Position numbers and translations under genes: made by a program
Assembly (NCBI GenBank): GCA_903813345.2
Contig: CAIIXF020000001.1
Coordinates: 31,536,556-31,600,555 of the forward strand
Direction of reading: 5' to 3'
Length of the DNA: 64,000 nucleotides
From: Owenia fusiformis
Taxonomy: Eukaryota > Annelida > Polychaeta > Sabellida > Oweniidae
Notes under the pieces: generated by a model
Databases searched by the model: none
Told to the model about the DNA's origin: nothing
The model's input: the letters and a program-made list of their open reading frames with translations, nothing else
Shown: positions 47,201-57,061 of the stretch, in pieces
Numbering within the stretch: position 1 is the stretch's first letter
Layout: each line of letters opens with the position of its first letter

Positions 47201-50200
47201 TGTGGCCCATTGCTATAACATGTGGTAAACATTTATTTAACGATTTTAGAAACATTGACACACTCTCTGCTGCTATCAAATCAAATCAAATCAAATCAAA
47301 TCCACTATCTACTTCTTTCTTGAAGGATGGACAAACAGACATATAGATAAAAGATAGGAGGATGGATGGACAGAAGAGTAAATGGTGATATATATTGGTT
47401 CACTACATGAACCCAAAAATGAACACAAAGATAGATTCATTACAGTCCAATACTACAAATTGTTCCCTGAAACATTCCCTGATAAATATAAACAATACTA
47501 AATAAACTACTGATGTGGGTGAATATGCATGTGGGTTTTGAAATTAGGTGACATGTCAATGTATAGGTGTATGCAGGGGCGGATCCAGGAACCAACAAGG
47601 GGGGGGGCCCAAATTCCAGGTCAGAGAAAAAACGTCCGCGCTTGCGCGTAAAAAAATTTTGGGCCCCTAAAATCCAAAAGTGGGCCCAAATTTTGAAATT
47701 TTGAGGCCCATTTTCTTCAAAATTTGGCCTGAAATTAACAAATAAGGCCTTAAAAGGCCCAGTAATGACCAAAAAGGCCCACTTTTTGGGGCCTGAAGGC
47801 CTTGTTTGGCCCAAAATTTTTTTTGGGCCCAATTTTTTTTTCTGGGCCCACCCAAGGGGGGGGGCCCGGGCCCCTGGGCCCCCCCCCTAATCCGCCAGTG
47901 GTATGTAATAATCTGCAAAAGGCTAACAACTAAGAATAAGAAGAACATTTAAAACATATATATGACTAGCTCAACCTTATTCGAGTCTGAGATGGCATGT
48001 GGACCACCGTGCAGTAGTTAAAATGTTTGTCCTGGAAAAAAATAAATTATAAACTTTTATTTTAAAAATCATAGTGAGAATACTTCATCGACTAGAATTG
48101 AAACGAACACTTAGCCTAACTGTCCTCTGTGAGATATTGCATACTTTCGACTAAAATTAAATCGAAGGTAAGCTCAACCAATTATGCTTAGTCAGCATAC
48201 ACATCTTTTGAACAGAAAGGAGCACGTAGGTTATCGCAAACAATTTCAAACGATTCTAACTTGAATTATGAATATTTTCTGATCATGAACATGGGTGTAT
48301 CTTTTAGATCCATTCATTATCTTCAAGAACAGTATACTGTATATCGATATAATGATAATTTAGTTAATCAGACCTAAGTGATATTGAAGGGGCAATGGCC
48401 CAATCAACATACTTTTTCAAAAATGTTGACCTAATTTTTACCAAAAATGCAACCTTTTATTAAATTGTTGAATGCACAATTAGAATGTGCTTCGAGACAT
48501 GTTCAATTTCCTAAAAGGAAAAAATTTGACCCATTTGAAATAAAGAATAGTAATGCATTAAACACTGTAAAAATGTTTGCATTTTTGGGTCGACATCTTT
48601 GAAAAAGTGTGTTGAGGGGTTGATTGCTAGTTAAATATCTCCGAGTTTGTTTGACTTTATTATTACTGTATATAATTTTCTTTGAGATAATGAATTGATA
48701 TAAAAAGATAAACCTGTCTTTATTGTCAAAAAATAGTCACAATCCAAGATATAACCTTCTGAAATTGTTTGCGATAACCTACGTGCTCCTTTATCACCTC
48801 TTACCCATATATGCTTGAAACTTAGAAAAATTTTCATTTAACTTCTGTGTGAAAAACATGGGCTTTCAAGTACAATAGATACACTTAAAGGCCCATTATG
48901 CATATTTTCAACATTCTCTGGCAAAATAAAGACCTACTTTTAAACTTCATAGTATTTCCAATGGATTAATGAGTATTTTATCTTTCATTGGACACAAAAA
49001 CAGTTAAAATGGCCCATATCAAAGTTTACAATAAATTATCAAAAAGTATTTTTTTATATATCAAAATTTTACCAATATAATTGAAAGATGGCAAGGTTGT
49101 TTGTATCACACAATCCTTTAATATTCATAGAAGTGTCGCCATCTTTTCAATCAAAAGTTATTTAAACATGAACTTTGTTAAAATGCACATGCACTACTAA
49201 AGATCTCTGAACTTCAAATGGTGTTTTCTCTGTAAATTATTTTTTCTTGATTTAATACTAATGCAAATCAAACTTTGTATCATATTTAATTGAGTGTGTG
49301 AGTAACATGTTTCAATGATTATTTTATACTTTTTCTTCTAAATTAAGCATAGTGTGGCTTGACGCTACTTAATTTTCGCAGATTTGCTCAACTTCAAATA
49401 TTGGCGGTTATCTAATTTGGCAGATTTAGGACTAATATTTAATTATTAGTGTCACTACAACATTGTATTTACCTAGATATTGTCTTGAGTTATCTTGAAA
49501 TAATGTAGAATTGACATTTTGACAAGTGCATGCATGGACTAAAATATCCACAGGGATTTTGCTAATTATATAATACTGTAGAGAAATATTTTTCAGACTC
49601 CAGTCTCTGAGTTAACAGCCATCAAAACTAATCTTGTGCCAATACCATCCCAAAGTCGATGCCGACATTTTGAAATACTGGCTGATTTAAAGATTGAAGT
49701 GAATACCTCTGCAATTGATTGAGGTAAGAAGTACCAATATTTTTCAACTTTTGAAATATAATGTGTTGTTCTATTGTGTGCACACCAGACCAAAACGTAG
49801 AGATGGTCTTGGGACTAGATAAATCGAAACAAGCTAAACAAGGCAAAAATCTGTGAATAAAAAAGCTGTCAGTATTTTCATTTCTTATCTAAAACATGGA
49901 TCAATTATGTTTCAAAGAAATTTTGACTGTCAAAAGGAAACTAGCCCCATGAATGTGAGGGTGGTTTGCCTTTTTCTTAATTTTGATATTTAGTGATAGC
50001 AAAACTCCCCCACAAATGTTAGCCATTCCAAATCTTGTAGTTGGACAAAATAGTGGACAATTTCAAGACCTAGATATCAATGCTGAATAATTGCCAATAT
50101 GAAGCATTGTTTCCAGTAATCAATCACTCTATTACATTGGGAAAAGTGTTTTATAAAAGAAAACAAGAGAATTGGTAAGGAAAATGCTGATAAGACCTGA

Positions 50201-52395
50201 TTTTCATCTTCAATTCGTCAAAGTATGAAAGTATCCAACTAAAATAAAATAAAATGGTGGACAATAGGAACAATTTCAAGACCTAGATATCAATGCTGAA
50301 TAATTGCCAATATGAAGCATTGTTTCCAGTAATCAATCACTCTATTACATTGGGAAAAGTGTTTTATAAAAGAAAACAAGAGAATTGGTAAGGAAAATGC
50401 TGATAAGACCTGATTTTCATCTTCAATTCGTCAAAGTATGAAAGTATCCAACTAAAATAAAATAAAATGGTGGACAATAGGAACAATTTCAAGACCTAGA
50501 TATAAATGCAGAAAAAAGGCAGATATGAAGCATTGTTTCCAGAAATCAATCTCTTATTTACATTGGTAAAATTGTTTTGTCAAAGAAAACAAGAGAATAG
50601 GTAAGGAAACTGCTGACATAATCCTGATTTTCATCTTCAATTCATCGAGGTATATCCTACTACACAATTTGGAATAGGTTTCAACTGTGGGTTACCTTAT
50701 CAAAGTCAATAATTAAAGGGGCAACAAGGACTGTAGAGAGAAATTTCGAAAATTTTTATTTTTTTCTGGGCTATCAGGTCAATATTTGGCTTAACATCTT
50801 CTTTGACATACTGTAGATTGGGTTAATTTGGCGCTACTTAATTTGGCGATTTTGCCATTTTTGGCATATTGGCGGCTATTTAATTTGGCAGATATGCATT
50901 TTTTCATATTTTTGGAAAAAAACTAAACCAGAAGTGACCTAAATACACTGGACGAAATACCCTAGATAATTCCCGGGGATTCATTCTAAATTTTGGGGAA
51001 GATTTATATTGGCGAATTTTTCAATTTAGCCAAATTAAAGCGGGCGCCAAATTAACCCAATCTACAGCTACCTATTTTCTTAAAATGTATGGACAAACTA
51101 TCAATTTCAGCACTAAGAAGTGTAAATTCAGTTCAAAGCTTCTATAAAGGGAGTCCCACTTTAAAATTTTTAAAATTCACCACGTTTCAAGAGGAATATC
51201 AGCTGAAATAATGTTCATCCAAGGGGTTTCTTTGTAGATAATAAAAATATATGTTATTCTTGATGAAATATCCAAACTTAAATATATTTTGACTGCACTA
51301 ATTACCCAAATGCGAGTAGGTAGTTACCAGGTTCACCACCAGGTGGCTGATTCGGGTCAATTAACATGGCAGGTATATAAGAAAGTTCCCTTAAACTTGA
51401 ATATTATCAATTTAAGTGGCTCAATTTTAATATAACCCTTATGTGTTTGATACTTATACTAATGAAAATATGTCCAGTAAAGCAAAATATTATCTGTCCA
51501 CTAAAAGAAAAGATATTTCATTTTTTGTGATTTTATAGCATGGGGTCTATGGGGAATCTCCCCGAGCTAGAAGTCACATTTTCAAAGAAAATTAATTTTT
51601 CAAAGTTGATAAACACTTTTTAAAACCACATTTCTAGAAGTAATTTTACATGTAGATTTCAAATATGATATTACTTTGACTGAATTTTGAATTTGTAATG
51701 ACGTAAATCAAGATTATTTCTACTCGCATCTGGGTTATTGTTGCACCTTAAACAAGAACATAAATGTTAAAGTTACCCGCAAATGATAAATCTCCCTCCT
51801 AAAATCTTGTCTGCGTTTTCAGGTTAACCGTTTTCAGGGTCAATTTTTAATTTTCAGGGATGATTCTTAGTATCAAAATCTTGGAAATGATAAACCCATA
51901 CAATTGGCGATCTAACAACATAAAAAGAATTCTTAAATACTCTGGAATGTATCGAGGTAGGTCATTTAATAGTGAAAGCGTAGTTCATTCTCCGACATTG
52001 TAGAAAGACAGGCTTACCAATGAATCGGGCGTACGACCACAATCTAAAGTGGTCGGTAGGATACGATAACGTCGGTACAATGAGGTGATCCCAAAAAATC
52101 GGCCATCACCAACCAGCCTAATAATTTGGGCACTGTAAATTTACTATATAACATATGTACATCATTCCCACATTCACAAACCATTGATAAAAAAAATCAA
52201 ACGAAATTTTGTAATAGCTCTAGTCTAAACATTGTGGGCGATAATTCTAGAGCTATTAATTAGCCTAGGTTTGGAAGTTACAATCTTTAGGCGCACTAAA
52301 TCTCTCCGTAAATTGTAAATGACGACGAGAATATACAATAAAACTGATCCATGCAATCTTAGCTATAATTCAAATGTTACCTGCACTCTCTTCAT
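44159..52395 (-). CDS. MRPL13: mitochondrial large ribosomal subunit protein uL13m
   Basis: Component of the mitochondrial 39S ribosomal subunit. Six coding exons on the minus strand (52381-52395, 47089-47212, 45641-45734, 45322-45382, 44851-44937, 44159-44284) give 168 residues, against 178 in human. It begins MKRVQQWATFSRFWWIYDAK, matching QQWATFARIWYLLDGK. Later landmarks are GKHKPIYY, GDHIVVINTKHIA (the uL13 core), HTGYPKGF, VMERLHCFPEE, DVPEEILKN and a C-terminal EEYT...ENFPRL matching DEYTQEEIDAFPRL. All phases join (507 nt including stop). No break seen. The first intron is 5.2 kb and carries nested MITEs. The gene is antisense to both neighbours. Confidence 0.95.
44851..44937 (-). CDS. 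MRPL13: MRPL13 exon 5
   Basis: 87 nt, IMRLAVRGWLKGNL... VMERLHCFPEE, donor GAG|gtttgt. Confidence 0.94.
45322..45382 (-). CDS. MRPL13: MRPL13 exon 4
   Basis: 61 nt, (G)YPKGFSKTRAWEVHEADPTR, donor CGG|gtttgt. Confidence 0.93.
45641..45734 (-). CDS. MRPL13: MRPL13 exon 3
   Basis: 94 nt, (S)DVGDHIVVINTKHIAMKN... to YFHHT, the most conserved uL13 stretch. Leaves with GG of the glycine completed in the next exon. Confidence 0.94.
45813..46251 (+). mobile_element. MITE with AAATGCGAGTAG ends, copy 1
   Basis: Ends AAATGCGAGTAG and CTACTCGCATCTG are inverted. An opposite-orientation copy lies at about 51299-51740. In MRPL13 intron 2. Confidence 0.68.
46315..46886 (+). mobile_element. TA-flanked MITE, CAGGGTGACACAAAA family, composite
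   Basis: Ends GTGACACAAAAAATGACACC and TTTTTTGTGTCACCCTG, with TA at 46313-46314 and 46887-46888. A second pair of similar ends (46519-46540 and 46681-46705) lies inside, so a related element seems nested. Confidence 0.65.
47089..47212 (-). CDS. MRPL13: MRPL13 exon 2
   Basis: 124 nt, QWATFSRFWWIYDAKFQSPF... to GKHKPIYYPT plus one base; donor A|gtaagt. Confidence 0.93.
47276..47302 (+). repeat. microsatellite (TCAAA)n
   Basis: Five TCAAA units in MRPL13 intron 1. Confidence 0.85.
47574..47900 (-). mobile_element. MITE, CAGKGGCGGATC family, copy 2
   Basis: Ends CAGGGGCGGATCCAGG and TAATCCGCCAGTG, flanked on both sides by GTATG. Longest of three copies, opposite orientation to the other two. 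Proline/glycine-rich frames inside are products of GGGCCC runs, not collagen. Confidence 0.75.
48216..48792 (+). mobile_element. MITE, AAAGGAGCACGTAGG family, copy 2
   Basis: Ends AAAGGAGCACGTAGGTTATC and GATAACCTACGTGCTCCTTT are perfect inverted repeats. Closely related to 971-1670, with an internal deletion relative to it. Confidence 0.82.
49330..49440 (+). repeat. fragment related to the 50811-51068 MITE
   Basis: GACGCTACTTAATTTTCG and ATTGGCGGTTATCTAATTTG match GGCGCTACTTAATTTGGCG and ATTGGCGGCTATTTAATTTG. Confidence 0.5.
50061..50645 (+). repeat. 213-bp tandem repeat, 2.7 copies
   Basis: TTTCAAGACCTAGATATCAA recurs at 50061 and 50274, and in changed form (TATAAATGC) at 50487: exactly 213 bp apart each time. 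The first two copies look identical; the third is diverged and shorter. In MRPL13 intron 1. Confidence 0.85.
50811..51068 (+). mobile_element. nested MITE with 23-bp perfect inverted ends, TA target
   Basis: CTGTAGATTGGGTTAATTTG at the left and its complement at the right, TA at 50809-50810 and 51069-51070. The uninterrupted sequence survives in the copy at 33618-33980. Confidence 0.8.
51299..51740 (-). mobile_element. nested MITE with AAATGCGAGTAG ends, copy 2
   Basis: Ends CCCAAATGCGAGTAGGTAG and CTACTCGCATCTGGGTTATT. Reverse-oriented relative of 45813-46251, inserted in the TTAA element. Confidence 0.7.
52381..52395 (-). CDS. MRPL13: MRPL13 exon 1 (MKRVQ)
   Basis: Fifteen coding bases, donor CAG|gtaaca. 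Chosen because it ends in phase 0 and joins to QWATFSR, matching the family N-terminus. No other ATG nearby fits. Confidence 0.82.
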
Positions 52396-52466
52396 AGACA
52401 TTATATCAGGGAATCATTAATTTTTATAACGAGCACACTTTTCAAGACTGCAACTCGCTCTAGCTA

Positions 52467-52475
52467 ACCGGAAGT
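52467..52475 (+). promoter_or_regulatory. ETS/GABP-type site upstream of MRPL13
   Basis: ACCGGAAGT, 72 bases upstream of the MRPL13 start codon. ETS sites of this form are common in promoters of nuclear genes for mitochondrial proteins. No TATA box was recognised, so a TATA-less promoter around 52400-52560 is inferred. Confidence 0.45.
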
Positions 52476-52890
52476 AAAATCTGTGCTTGCGTAGAAAATA
52501 ATTATTCTGAGAAGTCGAGAACATTTCGACATTTATTTGTATGTTACAACAATACTACACTATCCAGACGATTAACACGGTAACCGAACAAAGGGTAATA
52601 TATCTTTTATAAAACCAAAGAATTGTCATATTACTTTCTAACGTATTGTAGATCCAGTGGCAAAATCAAAGTGAAACTGAATCTGTTCTGTGATTTGGAA
52701 TCTGTCAGTGTCAGAGTGTCACTGTCATTCAACAACAGCAAGTCAAATGATCATGAATCATTATAAGACAGGCATGCATTTACCTTCTTCTGAGGCTTCC
52801 ACTTATTACGGCCTGATCATGAAACAATTGCTTCGTATGTGGTGTTAGTTCATATGTCCGCTCTCGCTAGGCTTTTACTAAACGGAGTGG

Positions 52891-53052
52891 CTCCAGGACC
52901 GACAATTGTCGGTACTGGAGACTGTCCAGGGGTATTTGCTGGGGTACCGACAATTGTCGGCACTCTATCGCACCTAGTAGTGTCAGATAGAGAACCGACA
53001 ATTGTCGGTACGCAAGTGGCTGCTGCGTGTTTTTGCTAGAGAGCCGACAATT
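52891..53052 (+). repeat. 48-bp-period array of ACCGACAATTGTCGGT palindromes
   Basis: CCGACAATTGTCGG at 52899, 52947 and 52995, and a half copy CCGACAATT at 53044. The palindrome is constant while the spacers are diverged and carry their own inverted arms (CTCCAG/CTGGAG, CTCTATC/GATAGAG). Confidence 0.85.
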
Positions 53053-53090
53053 TCATAAATAAATCCACTACTTAAATAACCCATATAACC

Positions 53091-53166
53091 TACCTCACTG
53101 GTAGTCTAGTGGTTAGCGAGCACGACTCAAACACGCTCGGTCCCAAGTTCGAATCCCGGCAGGGCC
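53091..53166 (+). repeat. tRNA-like sequence, probably SINE head or tRNA pseudogene
   Basis: Box A-like GGTAGTCTAGTGGTTAGCG and box B AGTTCGAATCCCGGC are good, but the T-stem pairs poorly and no 7-base anticodon loop closes. Not called as a functional tRNA. Confidence 0.55.
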
Positions 53167-54370
53167 TACTTTTTTCTTTTTTGGGGGGCGGGGCATAGTG
53201 CTTCTTTTGCAGTATGGAATCGTACAGGCATTAACTTGTAGTGAGCCATAACTTATTTCGACAAAAATTGATTCAACTTCCATCAAAATTGTCCTACAAG
53301 CTTCAATTAAAAAACATTTTAAAGCTCTTTTCTTGTTCTATCTAATGGGTCGATATATACAATTAGGGGAGGGGATGCTTTCGCCCCCGTCGACCTCTAC
53401 CCTTACTACGCCATGGCACAGGAGAAATATCTCATTTGGAATATATCACTGTTTACTTTGCGTTTGGTAGCTCTCTCATGCGAGATGGAATCGTGGCCAT
53501 TAACTAAGGGAGCCAAATGCAACTTCCATCAAAAATTGTGCTATAAGGTATGAGTACCGTAATCCAACACCAAATTCGAAAATTCATAACAATACTTTGC
53601 ACATATGGCGTTCGTGACCAACTATGAAACGCTTACCCCCCATAGTGTTATATATCAAAATGCACCTGTCCATATAGGGGTTCGATTGCATCAAATTATA
53701 GGGAGTCAAGTTACTTTTTGAGATATCAGCGTCCGTTTATTGTAACTCGCGTTTGCTACCACTTCCTCAATTCTGATATGACGGGCAAACGCGTAGTAAA
53801 CATGCTCACGTTCGGAACTATTATGACCTACATCGCTATTTTCGTAATTCAAATGAAAGTTGAACTCCTCTTTATTTTGATACCTCTTTATTTTGATACC
53901 AAATAGTGGCATACTAGGTACCCTAGAAGCCAACTATGGGATATTTAGAATGATACCACAGGTTTTTAGATGGACTATATAGGGGTCATATCTTTTGGCG
54001 GATGGATATGGAACCTCATACCATACGATAAGCTCTAAATAAAAAAACATTCTAGCTATTTTCTTCTATCTAATGGGTAGCAAACGCCCCTTTCTACGCC
54101 TGATCGGCTCAGGAGAAATATCCTGTCTGTTTAGAATATATATAGCCGTTTACTCTGCATAAATAACTCTCTAACGTCTTACTTGTTAATGTTTTTTTAT
54201 TGGGTTTTCAACGTTTACTACCATTCCCTGTTCCCGGGCTACCATTTTTTGACTGGGTTTGGTAATCCCCGGGGCTAATGCCCTCCCAGGGTTTTGCACT
54301 TGTTCCCAAAATATCCGTATGATATCTGAAATATCCCCCCGCGCATTGCGCATGCGCCAGAAAATTCGAA
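53167..54370. other. intergenic, nothing recognised
   Basis: Locally more mixed in composition. Short frames on both strands overlap with no known domain. Confidence 0.4.
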
Positions 54371-54377
54371 AATCAAT

Positions 54378-54496
54378 ATTTGTCGGTCCTCTAGCGTGTA
54401 AACACAGCATATCTCCCGTACCGACAATTTATTTGTCGGTCCTCTAGCGTGCCACCACATCAGAGTCTAGAGTACCGACAATTGTCGGTACTCTAG
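54378..54496 (+). repeat. second cluster of CCGACAAT palindromes
   Basis: TTTGTCGGTCCTCTAGCGTG occurs twice 53 bp apart, a CCGACAA-TTTA-TTGTCGG hairpin at 54421, and a perfect 30-bp palindrome at 54467-54496 centred on GACAATTGTC with CTAGAG/CTCTAG arms. Confidence 0.82.
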
Positions 54497-55447
54497 CCTT
54501 TACGTTTACTAAAAGTTTTAGACTGTGGCCCAGCACTCTATTTAGCTCCCACCACACCCTAATAATTCGCTATTGAGACATTTTGTTCTGCAATTTAGGT
54601 TACTCTCATAAAAATCAGTGAAGTGCCTTTGGTAGAACATGGGTCTCAAATGTGATGAAAATGACACTTTTTGCAAATTTCAGACTATTTTTAATATGGT
54701 AGTGAATTGGCGTCAGAAAATATTGTAGGGGGAGATCTAAACGTTAATGGATTTGGCTGAAATTTTTTTGTGCTTGTTTTCCTCTACCAGGAGGCCAAAT
54801 GGGCAAAACTTACCTTCTTCTAAGGCCACTGTATCGTGGCCTTCCAGTACAGATATATTCCTGCATGAACAACTGGTCATGTCGTAATCATAAAGTTTGA
54901 AATCATATGTCCCCCATTTTTCCACATCACAATTTGAATTGCGAGTTTTGGTCTTATTACCTCACCAAAATTTCCAAAACACACATAAAGTGATCAGTGT
55001 ATTAGTTCACATCTTCTGGATCGCTAACTTAGAATTTACAGCCAGTTACTAATGTCAGACGTTAACGACATTTCGTCCAGTTTTCGAACATCGCCATTTT
55101 TCTTGGAGCCATTTTGTTTTAATTTTAGACGAAATCTTGATGAAATCATGTCATATCTCATCAAGGAGCTGAGCTGGGTCCGGTTTGATTAATAATTTAT
55201 TTATCTGGCGATTTTTAAAATATTCAATAAATTTATGACACCACGGCCAGCTTTTTTCAAATAGAGTTCACAGTATTCCAGATGAAATCCCCTAGCCAAG
55301 TATTGGCTAGAGACTCGAGTAAGGCAAAACTCCATCTTGATCTGGAAAAAAGTCGAAAAGTGAATCCCCTATACACCTGCTTTGGTATTGTTCGCGAATA
55401 TACCCCGGGTGAAATGTAGACTTTGTTCATAGTTTATAGAAGGCATG

Positions 55448-55650
55448 CAGTGGCGGATCTAGGGGGGGGGGCATGGGGCCTTTTTGGTCATTACTTGGCC
55501 TTGTAAGGCCTTATCTTTTAATTCCAGGCCAAATTTTGAAGAAATTGAACCTCAAAATTTCAAAATTTGTTTCCACACATGCGCGGAAGTTTTTTTTCTC
55601 TGACCTGAGATTTAGCCCCCCCCCCTTGTTGGTTCCCAGATCTGCCCCTG
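55448..55650 (+). mobile_element. MITE, CAGKGGCGGATC family, copy 3
   Basis: Ends CAGTGGCGGATCTAGG and CCCAGATCTGCCCCTG, flanked on both sides by GCATG. Sits between two similar ~75-bp stretches (55005-55080 and 55712-55790). Confidence 0.75.
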
Positions 55651-56329
55651 GCATGAATACAGTCATGTTCAAATACCTAATACAAATTTTTTTTGCAGAC
55701 AGGTGACAATGTATGTAAATTAGTTCAAATCTTTTGAATTGCTTTTTGGAATTTACGACCAGTTATTAATGTCAGACATTAACAACATATTAAAATTGTT
55801 TTAAAAATGTTTTATCAAAATAAAAAGTAGGGACATTTGTTTGGCTCATCCTGTAGATGACAAAATACTTTCATAGTCAGGCAACATCAAAATTAATACA
55901 GTTTTCATTATGATTTGAAATAGCATATCGCACATTTAGCTTACTTAGTTAGTTGCTGGTACTGCTCCAAACTTACACATAGCTTCTTCTGTCCCATTTC
56001 AAGCAGATCAAATGCATCTTCAGGTCATTGTGAACTACTCATTGAACTGTCTATAGCCCATGTTGACTTTTCTGCTAATATCTGCAGTGGGAAAGTTCTC
56101 TCTTCATGAATTGCATCTCATATTATCTTAGTGTTCTTGTCTGTCTGTGAAGTCTTTTTGCGACCATATCGTGGATGATCTTCAACAGTGACCCTACCTT
56201 CCTCAAATTTACAATACCACCAGGTTTGTGTAAAAAACTGGTAACCAATAGCCAGCTGACTGGATACCTAACATTTCTAGCAGGGTTAAGAATTGATTTC
56301 TTTTATGCCCAAGATGCATCTACATTTTA

Positions 56330-56600
56330 TGTTAAACCACCCAGCCAACCAAGAATCCAAGCAACAAGCCACCCTTCTAGTTGACATCTAGCTACCTCAA
56401 CATACCAGCCATCCAACCAATCAAGCAAGCAACTAACCAACTAATCTGTCAAAAATCAATCAATGTATTGTTTGGTTGGCTGGTTAGAATTAGGCTCTTG
56501 GTTGCTTTGTTGTTTGGTTGGTTAGGCTCTTGGTTGTTTTGTTGTTTGGTCAGTCAGCTAATCTTGGCTTGTTGCTTGTTTTGATTTGGTTATTAATTTC
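56330..56600 (+). repeat. (CCAA)n / (TTGG)n low-complexity inverted patch
   Basis: ACCAACCAA/CAAGCAAGC-rich left half and TTGGTTGGTT-rich right half, so the patch can partly fold back. Confidence 0.55.
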
Positions 56601-56973
56601 ATGCTGGTTGATAAGGTGGTTGTTAGCTTCTTTCTAGTAGGCCATGAGAGAGTTTGACTTGATGTGGCCTCATACGTTTTCCTTGAAAATGTTGACGACC
56701 AATCAAAACAATTACAGAGATCAGCTGACCAATGAGATTGTTTTGAAGACTATGAAAATCTTGATGGACATCTTTATCTTAGCCTAATTGGGGTCATAAA
56801 ACTAAATAAGTTGATACTGTACCACTTGAGACAGAGTTTACAACTAATGACAGTGACAGTACAATATGTAACACATGTAATGTTTCAACATTAAGGGCAA
56901 TAAATCACACTTACACATGTTTTCCAGGAGGTGCATATTAAAGAAGCAGCACATTAAGGTTGCCGAATACAGC

Positions 56974-57061
56974 ATGTCACTAATTAGTGATGGAGAATAT
57001 GGACCTCTTGATGATGATGACTTCTCCATGAATGCATTCTCTGAAACAGCAGTCAGACATG
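56974..57061 (+). CDS. Lifeguard exon 1 (coding)
   Basis: ATG at 56974, acidic N-terminus, ends in phase 1. A possible acceptor (ttttccag, ending 56927) suggests a further non-coding 5' exon upstream; that exon was not found. Confidence 0.78.

Larger units (their letters stand above)
50717..51747 (-). mobile_element. TTAA-flanked MITE, copy 2, carrying two nested insertions
   Basis: Reverse copy of 33618-33980. Its matching segments are 50717-50810, 51069-51298 and 51741-51747, separated by the elements at 50811-51068 and 51299-51740. TTAA at 50713-50716; right flank TTAA at 51748-51751. Confidence 0.75.

Noticed and set aside
47667-47948. Gly/Pro-rich minus-strand frame resembling collagen (GAQGPGPPPLGG)
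   Set aside because: It falls inside the GGGCCC-rich MITE and recurs with that element; no Gly-X-Y periodicity.
53091-53166. Functional tRNA
   Set aside because: No closable anticodon loop and poor T-stem pairing.
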